Shown here one piece after another: positions 33,908 to 43,406 of a stretch of DNA of 64,000 bases. Under the pieces are notes generated by a model. The model was not told where the DNA came from and made no database searches. It saw nothing but the letters and a program-made list of their open reading frames with translations. Origin of the DNA: an uncultured bacterium (GTDB lineage: Bacteria > Bacillota > Clostridia > Lachnospirales > Lachnospiraceae); the NCBI GenBank assembly GCA_948467735.1, contig CAOKFN010000022.1:1-64000 (forward strand). The letters run 5' to 3'. Within the stretch, counting starts at the first letter, position 1. The number at the start of each line of letters is the position of its first letter. A program made the translations under genes and the position numbers.

Positions 33908-35254
33908 ATGAACCAATTATCTTTTTTTGACACATTAAATGAAGATTCCTCTTCTCATTCCATGGCGCCTCTGGCGGACAGGATGCGTCCCGAGAAGCTG
34001 GAGGACTATATGGGCCAGAGCCATCTGCTGGGAAATGGCATGATACTGCGGCGGATGCTGGAAAAAGACGCCATTCCCTCCATGATTTTCTGGGGTCCCC
34101 CCGGCGTGGGCAAGACTACCTTGGCCAGAATTATCGCCAGCCGCACCAAATCAAACTTTATTAATTTCAGCGCCGTCACCAGCGGCATCAAGGAAATCAA
34201 AGATATCATGAAGCAGGCGGAGGAAAACCGCGCCTTCGGCATCCGCACTCTATGCTTTGTGGACGAAATCCACAGGTTTAACAAAGCACAGCAGGACGCT
34301 TTTCTTCCCTATGTGGAAAAGGGAAGCATCACCCTCGTGGGCGCCACCACCGAGAACCCTTCCTTTGAAATCAACGCCGCCCTGCTGTCGAGATGCAAAG
34401 TGTTTGTCTTAAAAGAATTGACTTTGGAAGACCTGACAGCCATGCTCTTCCGGGCGCTCACGGACAATCGGGGCTTCGGCACAAGCACCGTCCATATGGC
34501 CGACGAACTTATCGAGACCATTGCGGCTTTTTCTAACGGGGACGCCCGGACCGCGTTAAACACGCTGGAAATGGCCGTATTAAACGGCAGGATTTCTCCC
34601 GACGGCTCCATCACCGTCACCAAGGACACTCTGGAACAGTGCCTTGGAAAGAAAACCCTTTTATACGACAAAAAAGGGGAGGAGCATTACAATCTCATCT
34701 CCGCCCTCCACAAATCCATGCGCAATTCGGATCCGGACGCCGCCGTCTACTGGCTGGCAAGGATGCTGGAAGCGGGGGAAGACCCCCTTTTTATCGCGCG
34801 AAGGCTGATTCGCTTTGCCAGCGAGGACATTGGGCTTGCGGACAATCAGGCCCTGTCCCTTGCGGTTTCCGCCTATCAGGCCTGCCACTTCAACGGCATG
34901 CCGGAATGCAATATCAATCTGGCCCAGACCGTGATTTATCTCTCCCTTGCCCCCCGCTCCAACGCCGTGTATGCCGCCTATGAGACCGCCAAAAAAGACG
35001 CGCTGGCACAGCTGGCCGAGCCGGTGCCTTTAAACATCCGCAACGCCCCCACAAAGCTGATGGAAGAACTGCACTACGGGGAGGGCTATACCTACGCCCA
35101 CGACACGGAAGAGAAAATCGCCCCCATGAGCTGCCTGCCGGAATCTTTGAAGGACAGGCGTTATTACCTGCCCACGGAAGAGGGCGGGGAAGGGATGATG
35201 AAAGAACGGCTGGCGCGCAGCAGGGCGTTTCGGCTGGGGGAAAGGGAGCAATGA
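33908..35254 (+). CDS. rarA: replication-associated recombination protein A (RarA/MgsA)
   Basis: A 448-residue AAA+ ATPase related to clamp-loader subunits; it acts at stalled replication forks. Walker A is GPPGVGKTT, Walker B is CFVDEIHRFNKAQQD, and sensor and SRC regions (GATTENPSFEINAALLSRC) are conserved, as is the C-terminal MgsA tetramerisation domain (DPLFIARRLIRFASEDIGLAD). Length is typical. The ATG abuts the stop of the preceding gene, so translation is probably coupled. Confidence 0.95.
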   Translation: MNQLSFFDTLNEDSSSHSMAPLADRMRPEKLEDYMGQSHLLGNGMILRRMLEKDAIPSMIFWGPPGVGKTTLARIIASRTKSNFINFSAVTSGIKEIKDIMKQAEENRAFGIRTLCFVDEIHRFNKAQQDAFLPYVEKGSITLVGATTENPSFEINAALLSRCKVFVLKELTLEDLTAMLFRALTDNRGFGTSTVHMADELIETIAAFSNGDARTALNTLEMAVLNGRISPDGSITVTKDTLEQCLGKKTLLYDKKGEEHYNLISALHKSMRNSDPDAAVYWLARMLEAGEDPLFIARRLIRFASEDIGLADNQALSLAVSAYQACHFNGMPECNINLAQTVIYLSLAPRSNAVYAAYETAKKDALAQLAEPVPLNIRNAPTKLMEELHYGEGYTYAHDTEEKIAPMSCLPESLKDRRYYLPTEEGGEGMMKERLARSRAFRLGEREQ

Positions 35255-35344
35255 ACAATTTCAATCGTCATTTTCTTTTTCCAACGTTTCCTGCGCCGCC
35301 TATGGAATCGTTCTATCCTGCGCAGACAAAAATCCCACGATGCT

Positions 35345-35962
35345 TCAACCCTTCTCTTTCGCCAGCAGATACGCCATCACATGCACCGCCTGCTGGAACC
35401 CGCCGGCAGCAATCATCTCCTCGATCTCCCCGGCGGTGTGAAGCTCCACATTCAGAAACTCCGTCTCGTCCAGCTTCTGCCCGCCCACCCTGCGGCAGTT
35501 TCGGGCCATGTACACATGGACATAATTGTCGGCGATTGTGGCATGGGAGGGAATCGTGAGCAGATGCGTCCACTCCTCTGAAGCATATCCCGTCTCCTCC
35601 AAAAGCTCCCTTTTTGCCGCCTTTAACGCGTCCTCGAAGAAATCGTCCCCTCCGCCTGTGCGGTAATCAAACCGCGGCCCGGAGCCGTCCGCTCCCTTAA
35701 GCCGCTCCAGCCCGCCCGCCGGGAATTCGGTGGTAACATCCCCTATCCCATGCCGGAACTGCCTCACACAGAGATACTTTCCCTCGCAGTCCGACGCCGC
35801 AATGACCACATAATCCCTGCGGCTGTAAGCATAAAAGGGCCCCGATACCGTCCCGTCCGGAAGCCGATACGCGCAGCGCCGGAAATCTATCCATTCATCC
35901 CGCACAATATGCTCCGTGCTGACCTCTTCCCATAAAAGTTCTCTCCTGTCATCCTCCGTCAT
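35345..35962 (-). CDS. Nudix hydrolase, ADP-ribose pyrophosphatase-like
   Basis: A 205-residue protein with the complete Nudix box Gx5Ex7REUxEExGU (GGDDFFEDALKAAKRELLEE, then TGY). Upstream strands (VIAASDCEGKYLCVRQFRHG, TTEFPAGGLE) are like ADP-ribose and sugar-nucleotide pyrophosphatases. It probably hydrolyses a nucleoside-diphosphate derivative; substrate not fixed. It is convergent with rarA. Confidence 0.85.
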   Translation of the reverse strand: MTEDDRRELLWEEVSTEHIVRDEWIDFRRCAYRLPDGTVSGPFYAYSRRDYVVIAASDCEGKYLCVRQFRHGIGDVTTEFPAGGLERLKGADGSGPRFDYRTGGGDDFFEDALKAAKRELLEETGYASEEWTHLLTIPSHATIADNYVHVYMARNCRRVGGQKLDETEFLNVELHTAGEIEEMIAAGGFQQAVHVMAYLLAKEKG

Positions 35963-35980
35963 TCCTCATATCTCCTCTCT

Positions 35981-36129
35981 ATTTCCCTTTTGTGGCTTCC
36001 TCAGCCAAACCTGTTTCCCTCTGGGGCTTCCTCATGCCAAACCTGTTTCCCTCTGGGACTTCCTCAGCCAAATCTATTTCCCTTTGGGGCTTCCTCAGCC
36101 AAATCTGTTTCCCTTTGGGGCTTCCTCAG
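35981..36129. repeat. 31-bp tandem repeat array upstream of the Nudix gene
   Basis: Copies of a 31-bp unit containing CTTCCTCAGCCAAA and GTTTCCCT begin at about 35996, 36027, 36059, 36090 and 36121, with a partial copy to the left. The unit is not a multiple of three and is noncoding. It fills much of the 330-bp gap between the Nudix gene and the AAA/PD-(D/E)XK gene. Confidence 0.9.
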
Positions 36130-36291
36130 GCATGCATAATGACGCCCTCTGTCATTTTGGAATATTTTGTACCAGCTGCCCTGCAGCACCACCTTCGTCA
36201 TTGGATTCTATCACGGAATCCTCTTTTCTTTTCAATTCATCCTCGGCATTTATGACCGCACAGCATTCGCTTCCCCGCGTTTTTCCACGCT

Positions 36292-37890
36292 TTACTCTTC
36301 TTTCTGCATCCTCTCGATTACGCAGGTATGCTTTTTTGTCTTTTTGTCATAGTTGATACCCACGAGCAGAAGATTCCCCCTATATTCCTTCAACGCCCCC
36401 GCATACTGCCTCTCTTTTATCTGTTCCAACGCGCCGGATGCGCTGTGATCATACTTCAGCTCTATCATTACCGCCGGTTTATCCTGATGAAGCCTGCGGG
36501 GAATAAAACAAATATCCGCAAACCCTTTCCCGCTTGGCAGTTCCCTGATAATCGTGTAATACTCTCTGGCGAAATAAAACGCAAGATGAATCGTGCAGCT
36601 CAAGGAATTTTCATCATTATATTGCAGCACTGAAATTTCTTTGTGCGCATCTTCAATTCCTTCTGCCACAGCCTTTTCATCCTGTTCCCAAAGAGCTTCC
36701 AGAAGTCTTTTGGAGGCCTCAACCGCACAAGTCACCTCATGCCAGTCCATTGTGCTGATTGCACTCACATATTCCTGCGAGACTTCTTTATTTGGGATCA
36801 TTACCGTCCCGGCCATATTGTCGTATGACAGATATCCGAGATGCACCAAAAGCGTCAAAATATCATCTTTTCTGGCAAACGTTGTCATATCATTGCCAAA
36901 AGTTCCTATGCTGACAGATACCTTCCCGCCTGACAGCATCCTGACAATCGCATCCTTCAATCCATCCATGTCCATCTGAATATAAATTTTAAGCGCTTCA
37001 TAATTTTCCGTCTGATTCCAATAGGTTCCGAACCTGCGGCGGCTCATGGCCTCTACCACAGATTTAGGGCTGTACATTGAGAGACGCTCCTCTCCTGCCT
37101 CCGTATACACTGTCATGCAATAGCCGTCGTACCATGCCTTTGTTTCCTCAAAACTCATCCGATGCCTGTCGCAGAGCTCCATTACCTCTCTTTCCGTAAA
37201 ACCGAAATACTCTGCCAGACTGCCGGGATCCGTCATAGAATATTCCGTGAACATATTTAACGCGGAATGGGAACCATACTTTTTGATTGGCAGAATTCCG
37301 GTCATATACGCCAGCGCCACATAGTCCTTATCCTTCAGCCATGCCCGCAGAAAATCCAGATACCTCCTCTGCGCTTCCTCGTCCTGCTGATACTCTCGGA
37401 AAAGACAGTCCCATTCATCAATCAAAATGACAAAAGGATTCCTCGTCTTGGCAAAAATATCCTTCATAACCTGAATCAGATTCTTCTCATCCAGAAAACG
37501 CACTCCGCCAAAATGTTCCCTTAAATCAAAAATAATATACCTTCCAAGCGCCGACAGCATTTCATCAATACCATGAGTTACACTCAAAAATTCCTGCATG
37601 TTAATTTTAATCACATCATATTGATTCAAATGTTTTTTATATGATCCAATGCGGCTGACCGCCTGCCCATGGAACAGCTCTGACGAATCCTCGTCCCTGC
37701 CATAATACGCTGCCAGCATATCGACGGCCATGGACTTTCCAAACCGCCTTGGCCGGCTGACACATATAAACTTCTGCCTTGTATTTAAAACGGCATTTGT
37801 CTTTTCAATCAGCATGGTTTTATCTACATATATTGCGGAATTCAGACTTTCGCAAAACCCCTTATTGCCCGGATTCAGATAACTTCCCAT
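36292..37890 (-). CDS. AAA-ATPase-like and PD-(D/E)XK nuclease-domain protein
   Basis: A 532-residue protein of the AAA-ATPase-like family. The N-terminal ATPase has a P-loop variant SRPRRFGKSM near residue 50 and Walker B-like VILIDEWD. The C-terminal domain has the PD-(D/E)XK core (PAVMIELKYD) and the usual ALEQIKERQYAGAL helix. These proteins are numerous in gut Firmicutes and Bacteroidetes and are suspected of mobile-element or defence roles, but function is unproven. The start has GAGGTG 5 nt upstream. A remnant of a relative lies at 12164-12325. Confidence 0.85.
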   Translation of the reverse strand: MGSYLNPGNKGFCESLNSAIYVDKTMLIEKTNAVLNTRQKFICVSRPRRFGKSMAVDMLAAYYGRDEDSSELFHGQAVSRIGSYKKHLNQYDVIKINMQEFLSVTHGIDEMLSALGRYIIFDLREHFGGVRFLDEKNLIQVMKDIFAKTRNPFVILIDEWDCLFREYQQDEEAQRRYLDFLRAWLKDKDYVALAYMTGILPIKKYGSHSALNMFTEYSMTDPGSLAEYFGFTEREVMELCDRHRMSFEETKAWYDGYCMTVYTEAGEERLSMYSPKSVVEAMSRRRFGTYWNQTENYEALKIYIQMDMDGLKDAIVRMLSGGKVSVSIGTFGNDMTTFARKDDILTLLVHLGYLSYDNMAGTVMIPNKEVSQEYVSAISTMDWHEVTCAVEASKRLLEALWEQDEKAVAEGIEDAHKEISVLQYNDENSLSCTIHLAFYFAREYYTIIRELPSGKGFADICFIPRRLHQDKPAVMIELKYDHSASGALEQIKERQYAGALKEYRGNLLLVGINYDKKTKKHTCVIERMQKEE

Positions 37891-37930
37891 ATTGTCACCT
37901 CTTCATCATATCAATAAACCATCTCCCTGC

Positions 37931-38215
37931 TTCCGTCCGTGTCAAAAAGCCTTTTTCATCCACGCTCCCACCCGCTTCCATGCGCCTTTTTTTCCTAGCT
38001 TCCATCTGCGTCAAAGTGCTTTTTTATCCTAGCCCTCATCTGCGTCAATGCATCTTTTTCATCCCAGTTCCCGCCTGCGTCAATACATCTTTTTCATCCC
38101 AGCTCCCGCCTGCGTCAATGCATCTTTTTTATCCTAGCTCTCATCTGCGTCAATACTCCTTTTTCATCCCAGCTTCCACCCGCGTCAATATGCCCTTTTC
38201 ATCCAAAAAGCACCT
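37931..38215. repeat. 35-bp tandem repeat array at the end of the Imm5-like gene
   Basis: About eight copies of a 35-bp unit with the core TGCGTCAATGCATC and TTTTTCATCCCAGC. Clean copies start at 38007, 38041, 38076, 38111, 38146 and 38181; leftward copies are more degraded. The right-most copies encode the last codons of the Imm5-like protein (TRVEAGMKKEY), so the gene end has been amplified downstream. Confidence 0.9.
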
Positions 38216-39571
38216 AACCCGCGCTTTGGCAAAATCCAGCTCCGTCATTCGCTCCCCCGCCTGCCGCACCCGGCCGGGATATTTTTTCACAAATTCCTCA
38301 TACGGAAGCTCTAAAAAGAACACGTTCGGCCCAAAAATCGACAAATCCGCCGCAAAGCCGTCATCCTCCCGCCCCGTCCGTCTCAGGCCGGGGACAGGCT
38401 CCTCCCCCGGCACCCGCCGGAAAATATAATCCAGCCCTCTATCATTTAAGACAATGCCGTCCTCCCTAAATTCAAGACGGGAAACCGCCCTTTCCTCCAC
38501 CTGCTTTTTCAAGGCCTCCGCCCGGCCGGCCCCGGCGATATACTTCCGAAACAGCGCGTTGTAATTGACATATTCATTGGGCGCGTTGACGTATTCCTTC
38601 GGGTGATCCGGACACCGAAAAAACGGAACTTCCTCCACCACCATAAAATGAACGTTCCCCGGCAGATCCCCCTCCACGGCATTGCCTCCGATATAATGGC
38701 TCAGCACGGCGGTCATCTTCCCGCACTTGGGACAGACGCCGCCTTCATCAAGCCTTCGGGCGACAATATGATATGCCGTTACATCCTGCTCCTCCACCGG
38801 CCTTTTCCCGGACGGAATGCGGCAGCAATAACGCACCCTGCCGACATCCAAGTAATCTGCCAGACTTTCCAGCGTCACTTCCTTAGGGATCGGTTTGGGC
38901 GGGTTCAGCTTCGCCTGAAAGGCTCTGATCTCTTTGGGCGGGAACCGATAATCCTCATCCCCCAGCAGTTTTGCGGCGGCTTCCAGATACCATGCCCAGA
39001 ATTTCATCCGGCGCGCCTTCCTCCTGCCCGGCCCGGCTTCCTCCTCCGCCCCGGCCCATGCTTCCGACGCTTCCCTTGCCGCGTCCCAGTCATACGAATC
39101 CAGCTCCGAATCCTCTGCATTTTCATACCGTTTCTCCAGCAGCGGTTCGTCGTGCAGAGCGGTAATCAGCGCTTTCCAAGCCGCCATACCCGCGCACGGG
39201 GCGGTACTGTCGGATTCCTCGTCAACAATGTCGAAAAAATCCTTCATTTCCTCCCCTGCCTTTGAAAGCCTCTCCACAGTGTACCTGCCGTCCAGATAGC
39301 CTCGGATTTCCTTTATGAGCTTTTGGGGACGCTTGTCCTCTGGAGCATAAGCGCTCCATATGCGGCTCACCTTTCCGGCGCAGGCCAAAGCCAGCTCCGC
39401 CCGCTTTTTCAGCGGTTCGGTGAGCGCCCTTGGATTGGGATCCTCCTCCTCCCGCGCTTCCCATGGCCCGAAGGCCAGCCACAGCTTTCTCCTGACCGGA
39501 AAGCTTAGGACGCCGTTTTCGGAAATATCCCTCTGGGCCTCGGCAAGAATGATACTGACCTTATCCTCCAT
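38150..39571 (-). CDS. Imm5-like domain protein with zinc-binding cysteines
   Basis: A 473-residue protein. The first 150 residues resemble the Imm5 immunity domain (ISENGVLSFPVRRKLWLAFGPW). No polymorphic toxin is next to it, so an immunity role is unproven. The C-terminal half has a CPKCGK...C pair near residue 285 and unrecognised sequence. ATG 39571 is used, with GGGGAGGGG 6 nt upstream; the frame is open to 39724 but that part looks noncoding. The last codons lie in a tandem repeat. Confidence 0.55.
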   Translation of the reverse strand: MEDKVSIILAEAQRDISENGVLSFPVRRKLWLAFGPWEAREEEDPNPRALTEPLKKRAELALACAGKVSRIWSAYAPEDKRPQKLIKEIRGYLDGRYTVERLSKAGEEMKDFFDIVDEESDSTAPCAGMAAWKALITALHDEPLLEKRYENAEDSELDSYDWDAAREASEAWAGAEEEAGPGRRKARRMKFWAWYLEAAAKLLGDEDYRFPPKEIRAFQAKLNPPKPIPKEVTLESLADYLDVGRVRYCCRIPSGKRPVEEQDVTAYHIVARRLDEGGVCPKCGKMTAVLSHYIGGNAVEGDLPGNVHFMVVEEVPFFRCPDHPKEYVNAPNEYVNYNALFRKYIAGAGRAEALKKQVEERAVSRLEFREDGIVLNDRGLDYIFRRVPGEEPVPGLRRTGREDDGFAADLSIFGPNVFFLELPYEEFVKKYPGRVRQAGERMTELDFAKARVRCFLDEKGILTRVEAGMKKEY

Positions 39572-39690
39572 CAAAATCCCCTCCCCCTTTTGTATTTCAC
39601 ACTGCCCGCTCCTGCGGATGACGCGTTTTATACAGCTTTGGCGGATCACTTGGCTTATTCCGCACAAGATCACGCCCAAAAACGCGGCCG

Positions 39691-40187
39691 CTATTTTACC
39701 GCTGTCATATGACATCTGCTCCACAATTCATTTTTATAAGGGAACACATTCTTTGTGATGCCGTCCTCAATAAAACCGACCTTTTCATAACAGTGCTTTG
39801 CCGCGGCATTTTCCTCAAACACATTGCACTGGACTAATCCCACCTTCGTTATTTCAAATGCATACTGTAAAGCCAGCTTCAGCATTTCCTGCCCGTATCC
39901 TTTTCCCATTTTTTCGGGGCGACGGCAACAAATTTCAGAAATCCCGTATTATCATCAACATTGACAGAATAGCAGAAAAAGCCTATGATTTGGCCATTGG
40001 TTTCTGTCGCCACATAGGCGCTGTCCGTCCACTCTGCCGCACTTTTCTCTAGAAAATCGTGGAAACTTTCTTTTGTAATGGGATATGGAATCAAGTTAGC
40101 GCACCATAAGGCATGCACCTTTTCATCATCAATCCATTTTTCTATATATTTATAATCTCTGCCCTCAATGTACGGCCTTATCCTCAT
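39691..40187 (-). pseudogene. GNAT acetyltransferase, frameshifted
   Basis: Two frames make one GNAT protein of the RimJ/RimL type. The first (40187 to about 39907) reads MRIRPYIEGRDYKYIEKWI through GFLKFVAVAPKK. The second (to 39691) resumes MGKGYGQEMLKLALQYAF and includes the acetyl-CoA segment and NAAAKHCYEKVGFIEDG. The break is in a run of six A at about 39905-39912, where one more A would restore the frame. It could be a real pseudogene, a phase switch or a sequencing error. A good ribosome binding site (GGGAGGGG) precedes ATG 40187. Confidence 0.8.
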
Positions 40188-40630
40188 ATGTCAGCCCCTC
40201 CCGCTTCCCAGCTTTACACTCGCCGCCACAGCGTCCTGCCGCGCCGTCCGGTTCGCATCATCGCCATGAATAGGCATATTATATCATAATCATCTCCAAT
40301 TTTCTATTATACTCCTATCTTTTTTCCATTAAATGCAAATATCCTGCCCCACGCTATCTGTTTCAACACTTCCCTGCGGATAAAATGCGCCATACAGCTT
40401 CCCGTATTGATACCTTTTAAAGTAATTGAAAAAGTCTTTGCCGGAGAGCCGGAATCAGCAGACCGCTTTCGCCCTCAATTTATTTTGGGGACTGTTACGC
40501 AGCCGAGTTTGTTTTTCCCTTGATTTATGCGGCATTACGAGCTCTGAATTGACGATGTGCGGGTTTTATGTCTGCCCTCAAAAACAGCATTCTGTTGAGT
40601 AAACTTTTTAAAATGTTTTCATCTGTATAA
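40188..40630. other. intergenic region
   Basis: About 440 bp, A/T-rich in its right half. Near 40278-40315 the minus strand has two TATAAT strings that could serve the GNAT gene. No gene recognised. Confidence 0.35.
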
Positions 40631-40659
40631 TTGTTAATTTGGCCAAAATGTGGTATAAA
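40631..40659 (+). promoter_or_regulatory. promoter candidate of the gene at 40781
   Basis: TTGTTA (40631-40636), 17-bp spacer, TATAAA (40654-40659). The leader to ATG 40781 would be about 115 nt. Confidence 0.4.
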
Positions 40660-40780
40660 TATAAATAAGAATACAAAAGGATGTAAAAACTGAGTGCTTT
40701 TCTTTTGTTCAGCTTACAAATATAGTGCCAAAAACAGTAGAATGGTTTGATATTATATTATATCGTTGGAGGGCTGCATA

Positions 40781-41345
40781 ATGAAACAGAATATGGAAAA
40801 GGAAAGTTATGGCTGCAATCTTATTACACAAGGAAAATTAAAGTTTTATTCATTGACTATGCCAAGTGAAATATTGGCAGAAATACATATGGAAATGATT
40901 GTGTCCGTTTAAAGAATCCAGAAGAAGGATTCCCTTTAAGTTTTTTCGGGAAAATTCCCTATAATGACGCATTAGATGCACAAGAACGAATCGAACAGTT
41001 AAAGTCGATCTTAAATTTGCATGGAGATGCAAACTGGTTATCTAGTGTTAGGAATACAGTTAATTATAGTCATGGGCTGGGCAGTTGGTTTCCCTATAAA
41101 AACCTTTCTGATAGTTATGAAAAGGTAGTAGATTCTCAAAAATTATGTTTTAATAATTTTCTTAATGAAAGTCTTAATTTAAAATATGATGATACGCTGA
41201 TGAAATTTATTATATCATGCCAATTAATAAATGCCTTAAATTACGATATATTAGATGATTTAAAAAAACGCAGCCCAACATCAAAGTCTTTTTTGGATGA
41301 AGAATTTTTCAAGTATTTTTCCTATTTTCATAATTGTATTTTTTG
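40781..41345 (+). pseudogene. unrecognised A/T-rich gene, frameshifted
   Basis: ATG 40781 follows GGAGGG and reads MKQNMEKESYGCNLITQG through SEILAE. A one-base shift near 40872 then leads into a long frame (NTYGNDCVRLKNPEEGF, LSFFGKIPYNDALDAQERI, RNTVNYSHGLGSWFPY) ending at 41345. Together they give about 188 residues. I know no family; RNTVNYSHG faintly recalls HEPN-type proteins. GC is well below the neighbours, suggesting acquired DNA. Confidence 0.55.
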
Positions 41346-41556
41346 ATATAATACAAAGGCAAAGCCGTTTTTTTATTCACAGTCCTGCCTTTATAAGCAA
41401 ATACTGCTACCCGAAGATATTGAATTTGGGATGGATCGCTGGGCAATTTAGACAGAACAAAAGAAATATCCGTTTCCACGTTCCGCGCCGACGATGAAAA
41501 CGGAACCGATACAATTTACCCAATTTGGCGGCGGAACGATTTGTGTGGAGGATACA

Positions 41557-43260
41557 ATGAAATTCATCACGAGAGAACCGATAAATAAGGGCTGGTCAAG
41601 GGATAAAAAATACTGTGTTACCGACGAAAACGGCACACGGTATCTTCTGCGAGTATCCGATATGGCACAGCACGATGCAAAACAGGCCGAGTTTGCCATG
41701 ATGAAACAGGCCGCTTCCCTTGGAGTCCCCATGTGCCAGCCTATTGAGTTTGGCACTTGCGAGGATGGCGTTTATTCCATCCAGAGCTGGATTGACGGCG
41801 AAGACGCCGAACAAGCGATACCGGACTGTTCGGATACCCAACAGTATGTATTTGGCCTTGAAGCAGGACATATTCTTCGCAAGATCCACTCCATCCCCGC
41901 TCCCGCGGCAAATGCCGACGGCAGCATAGAAGATTGGGAAAGCCGTTTTCAACGCAAAATAGAGAATAAAATCAAAAAGTACAACGAATGTCCCATCAAG
42001 TACGAGAATGGACAGGCATTTATCGACTATATAAACGAAAACCGTCATTTGCTGAAAAACAGGCCGCAGGTATATCAGCATGGCGATTATCACATTGGCA
42101 ATATGATGATCGACCGTAACGGCAGGCTCCATATCATTGACTTCAATCGTAACGATTACGGCGATCCATGGGAAGAATTTAACCGTATTGTATGGAGCGC
42201 CCAGAAATCTCCCCTTTTTGCCTCCGGCATGGTAAACGGATACTTTGACGGTAACATGCCTATGGACTTTTGGAGGCTGCTTGCTCTTTATATTTCAAGC
42301 AACGCTCTTTCCTCCGTGTATTGGGCAGTTCCGTTCGGGCAGGACGAAGTGAATACCATGCTGAACCAAGCAAAGGAAATTCTCTCTTGGTACGATAATA
42401 TGCGCAGTCCCGTTCCCACATGGTATTTCAAAGGCTATTACCTGCAATCCATCGACGGGATTCCCTTCAAGCTGAAAAGCGCGTTTGATTTCGGTTTTAT
42501 GAAAGAATATGGAACCGTGTTCAAAATATATGATGACCAAGATTCCGGAAATATCTGCTTTGGTACCCAAAAAGACGGCCGGCGCTGTTTCGTCAAATTC
42601 GCCGGTGCCCCTGCCGAACAGTTTAGCGGCGATCCCGCGGATGCCATTGCAAGGTTAAAAAACGCCCTGCCGATTTACAGGGAACTGAAACACGAAAACT
42701 TGATTGACCTCATTGAAGCCAAGGAAATCGGCGGCGGTTTTGCCATGGTATTCCAGTGGGCTGAGGGGGAATGCATAGGCAGAATGTACCCTGCGGCGCA
42801 CCGTCGCTTTATGCAGCTTCCTATCAGCGCCAGACTTGCCGTATTTGGCGACATATTAAGCTTCTTTGAATACATTGTCTCCCAAGGCTATGCCGCCATT
42901 GATTTTTATGACGGCAGTATTCTATATGACTTCGAGAAAGGAAGGACAACTATCTGCGATATCGACCTTTTCCGCAAGCGGCCATGCATAAACGATATGG
43001 GACGCATGCCGGGCAGCTCCCGCTTCCAATCGCCGGAGGAATGTCAGCCGGGAGCCGCTATTGATGCGGTTACGAACGTCTATACTCTTGGAGCCGCCGC
43101 TTTTGCGCTCTTTGGCGGGTATCACCGCACACGGGAGAATTGGCAGCTAAACGACAAGCTCTTTGACGTCGCCGCTAAAGCCGTGAACGATGAACGTTCT
43201 CAAAGACAGCAGTCTGTCCGACAGCTCATAGAAGAATGGGCGGCGGCGCTGTCGGAATAG
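41557..43260 (+). CDS. double kinase-fold protein: APH-like plus Ser/Thr kinase-like
   Basis: A 567-residue protein with two kinase-fold domains in tandem. The first (about 1-270) is like aminoglycoside/choline phosphotransferases: catalytic loop HGDYHIGNMMID and metal-binding LHIIDFNR. The second (about 290-560) resembles a protein kinase: KKDGRRCFVKF for the Lys, AIDFYDGSILYDF for the catalytic loop and CDIDLFR for the metal site. Both keep the key Asp residues. It may phosphorylate a small molecule such as an antibiotic or sugar. ATG 41557 has GGAGG 6 nt upstream; an ATG at 41494 does not. Confidence 0.7.
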   Translation: MKFITREPINKGWSRDKKYCVTDENGTRYLLRVSDMAQHDAKQAEFAMMKQAASLGVPMCQPIEFGTCEDGVYSIQSWIDGEDAEQAIPDCSDTQQYVFGLEAGHILRKIHSIPAPAANADGSIEDWESRFQRKIENKIKKYNECPIKYENGQAFIDYINENRHLLKNRPQVYQHGDYHIGNMMIDRNGRLHIIDFNRNDYGDPWEEFNRIVWSAQKSPLFASGMVNGYFDGNMPMDFWRLLALYISSNALSSVYWAVPFGQDEVNTMLNQAKEILSWYDNMRSPVPTWYFKGYYLQSIDGIPFKLKSAFDFGFMKEYGTVFKIYDDQDSGNICFGTQKDGRRCFVKFAGAPAEQFSGDPADAIARLKNALPIYRELKHENLIDLIEAKEIGGGFAMVFQWAEGECIGRMYPAAHRRFMQLPISARLAVFGDILSFFEYIVSQGYAAIDFYDGSILYDFEKGRTTICDIDLFRKRPCINDMGRMPGSSRFQSPEECQPGAAIDAVTNVYTLGAAAFALFGGYHRTRENWQLNDKLFDVAAKAVNDERSQRQQSVRQLIEEWAAALSE

Positions 43261-43406
43261 ATATTTTATTCCGAACACCCTGACGTAGACGCAGGATATT
43301 ATAGATATGGCGGCAATACTTGTTATTGCGGTCATGACTGCGCAAAGCGGAAAAAAGAGAATCAATTTTAATTGGTATACTATAAAAAGCGCGGAGGTGC
43401 CGGGAA

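Noticed and set aside
37931..38215. Tandem repeats as a CRISPR array
   Set aside because: The repeats abut each other without unique spacers, and no cas gene is near. The same applies to the arrays at 7600, 35981 and 48640.
38150..39571. Imm5-like gene as part of a polymorphic toxin locus
   Set aside because: No toxin or secretion gene lies beside it; only the domain resemblance is kept.
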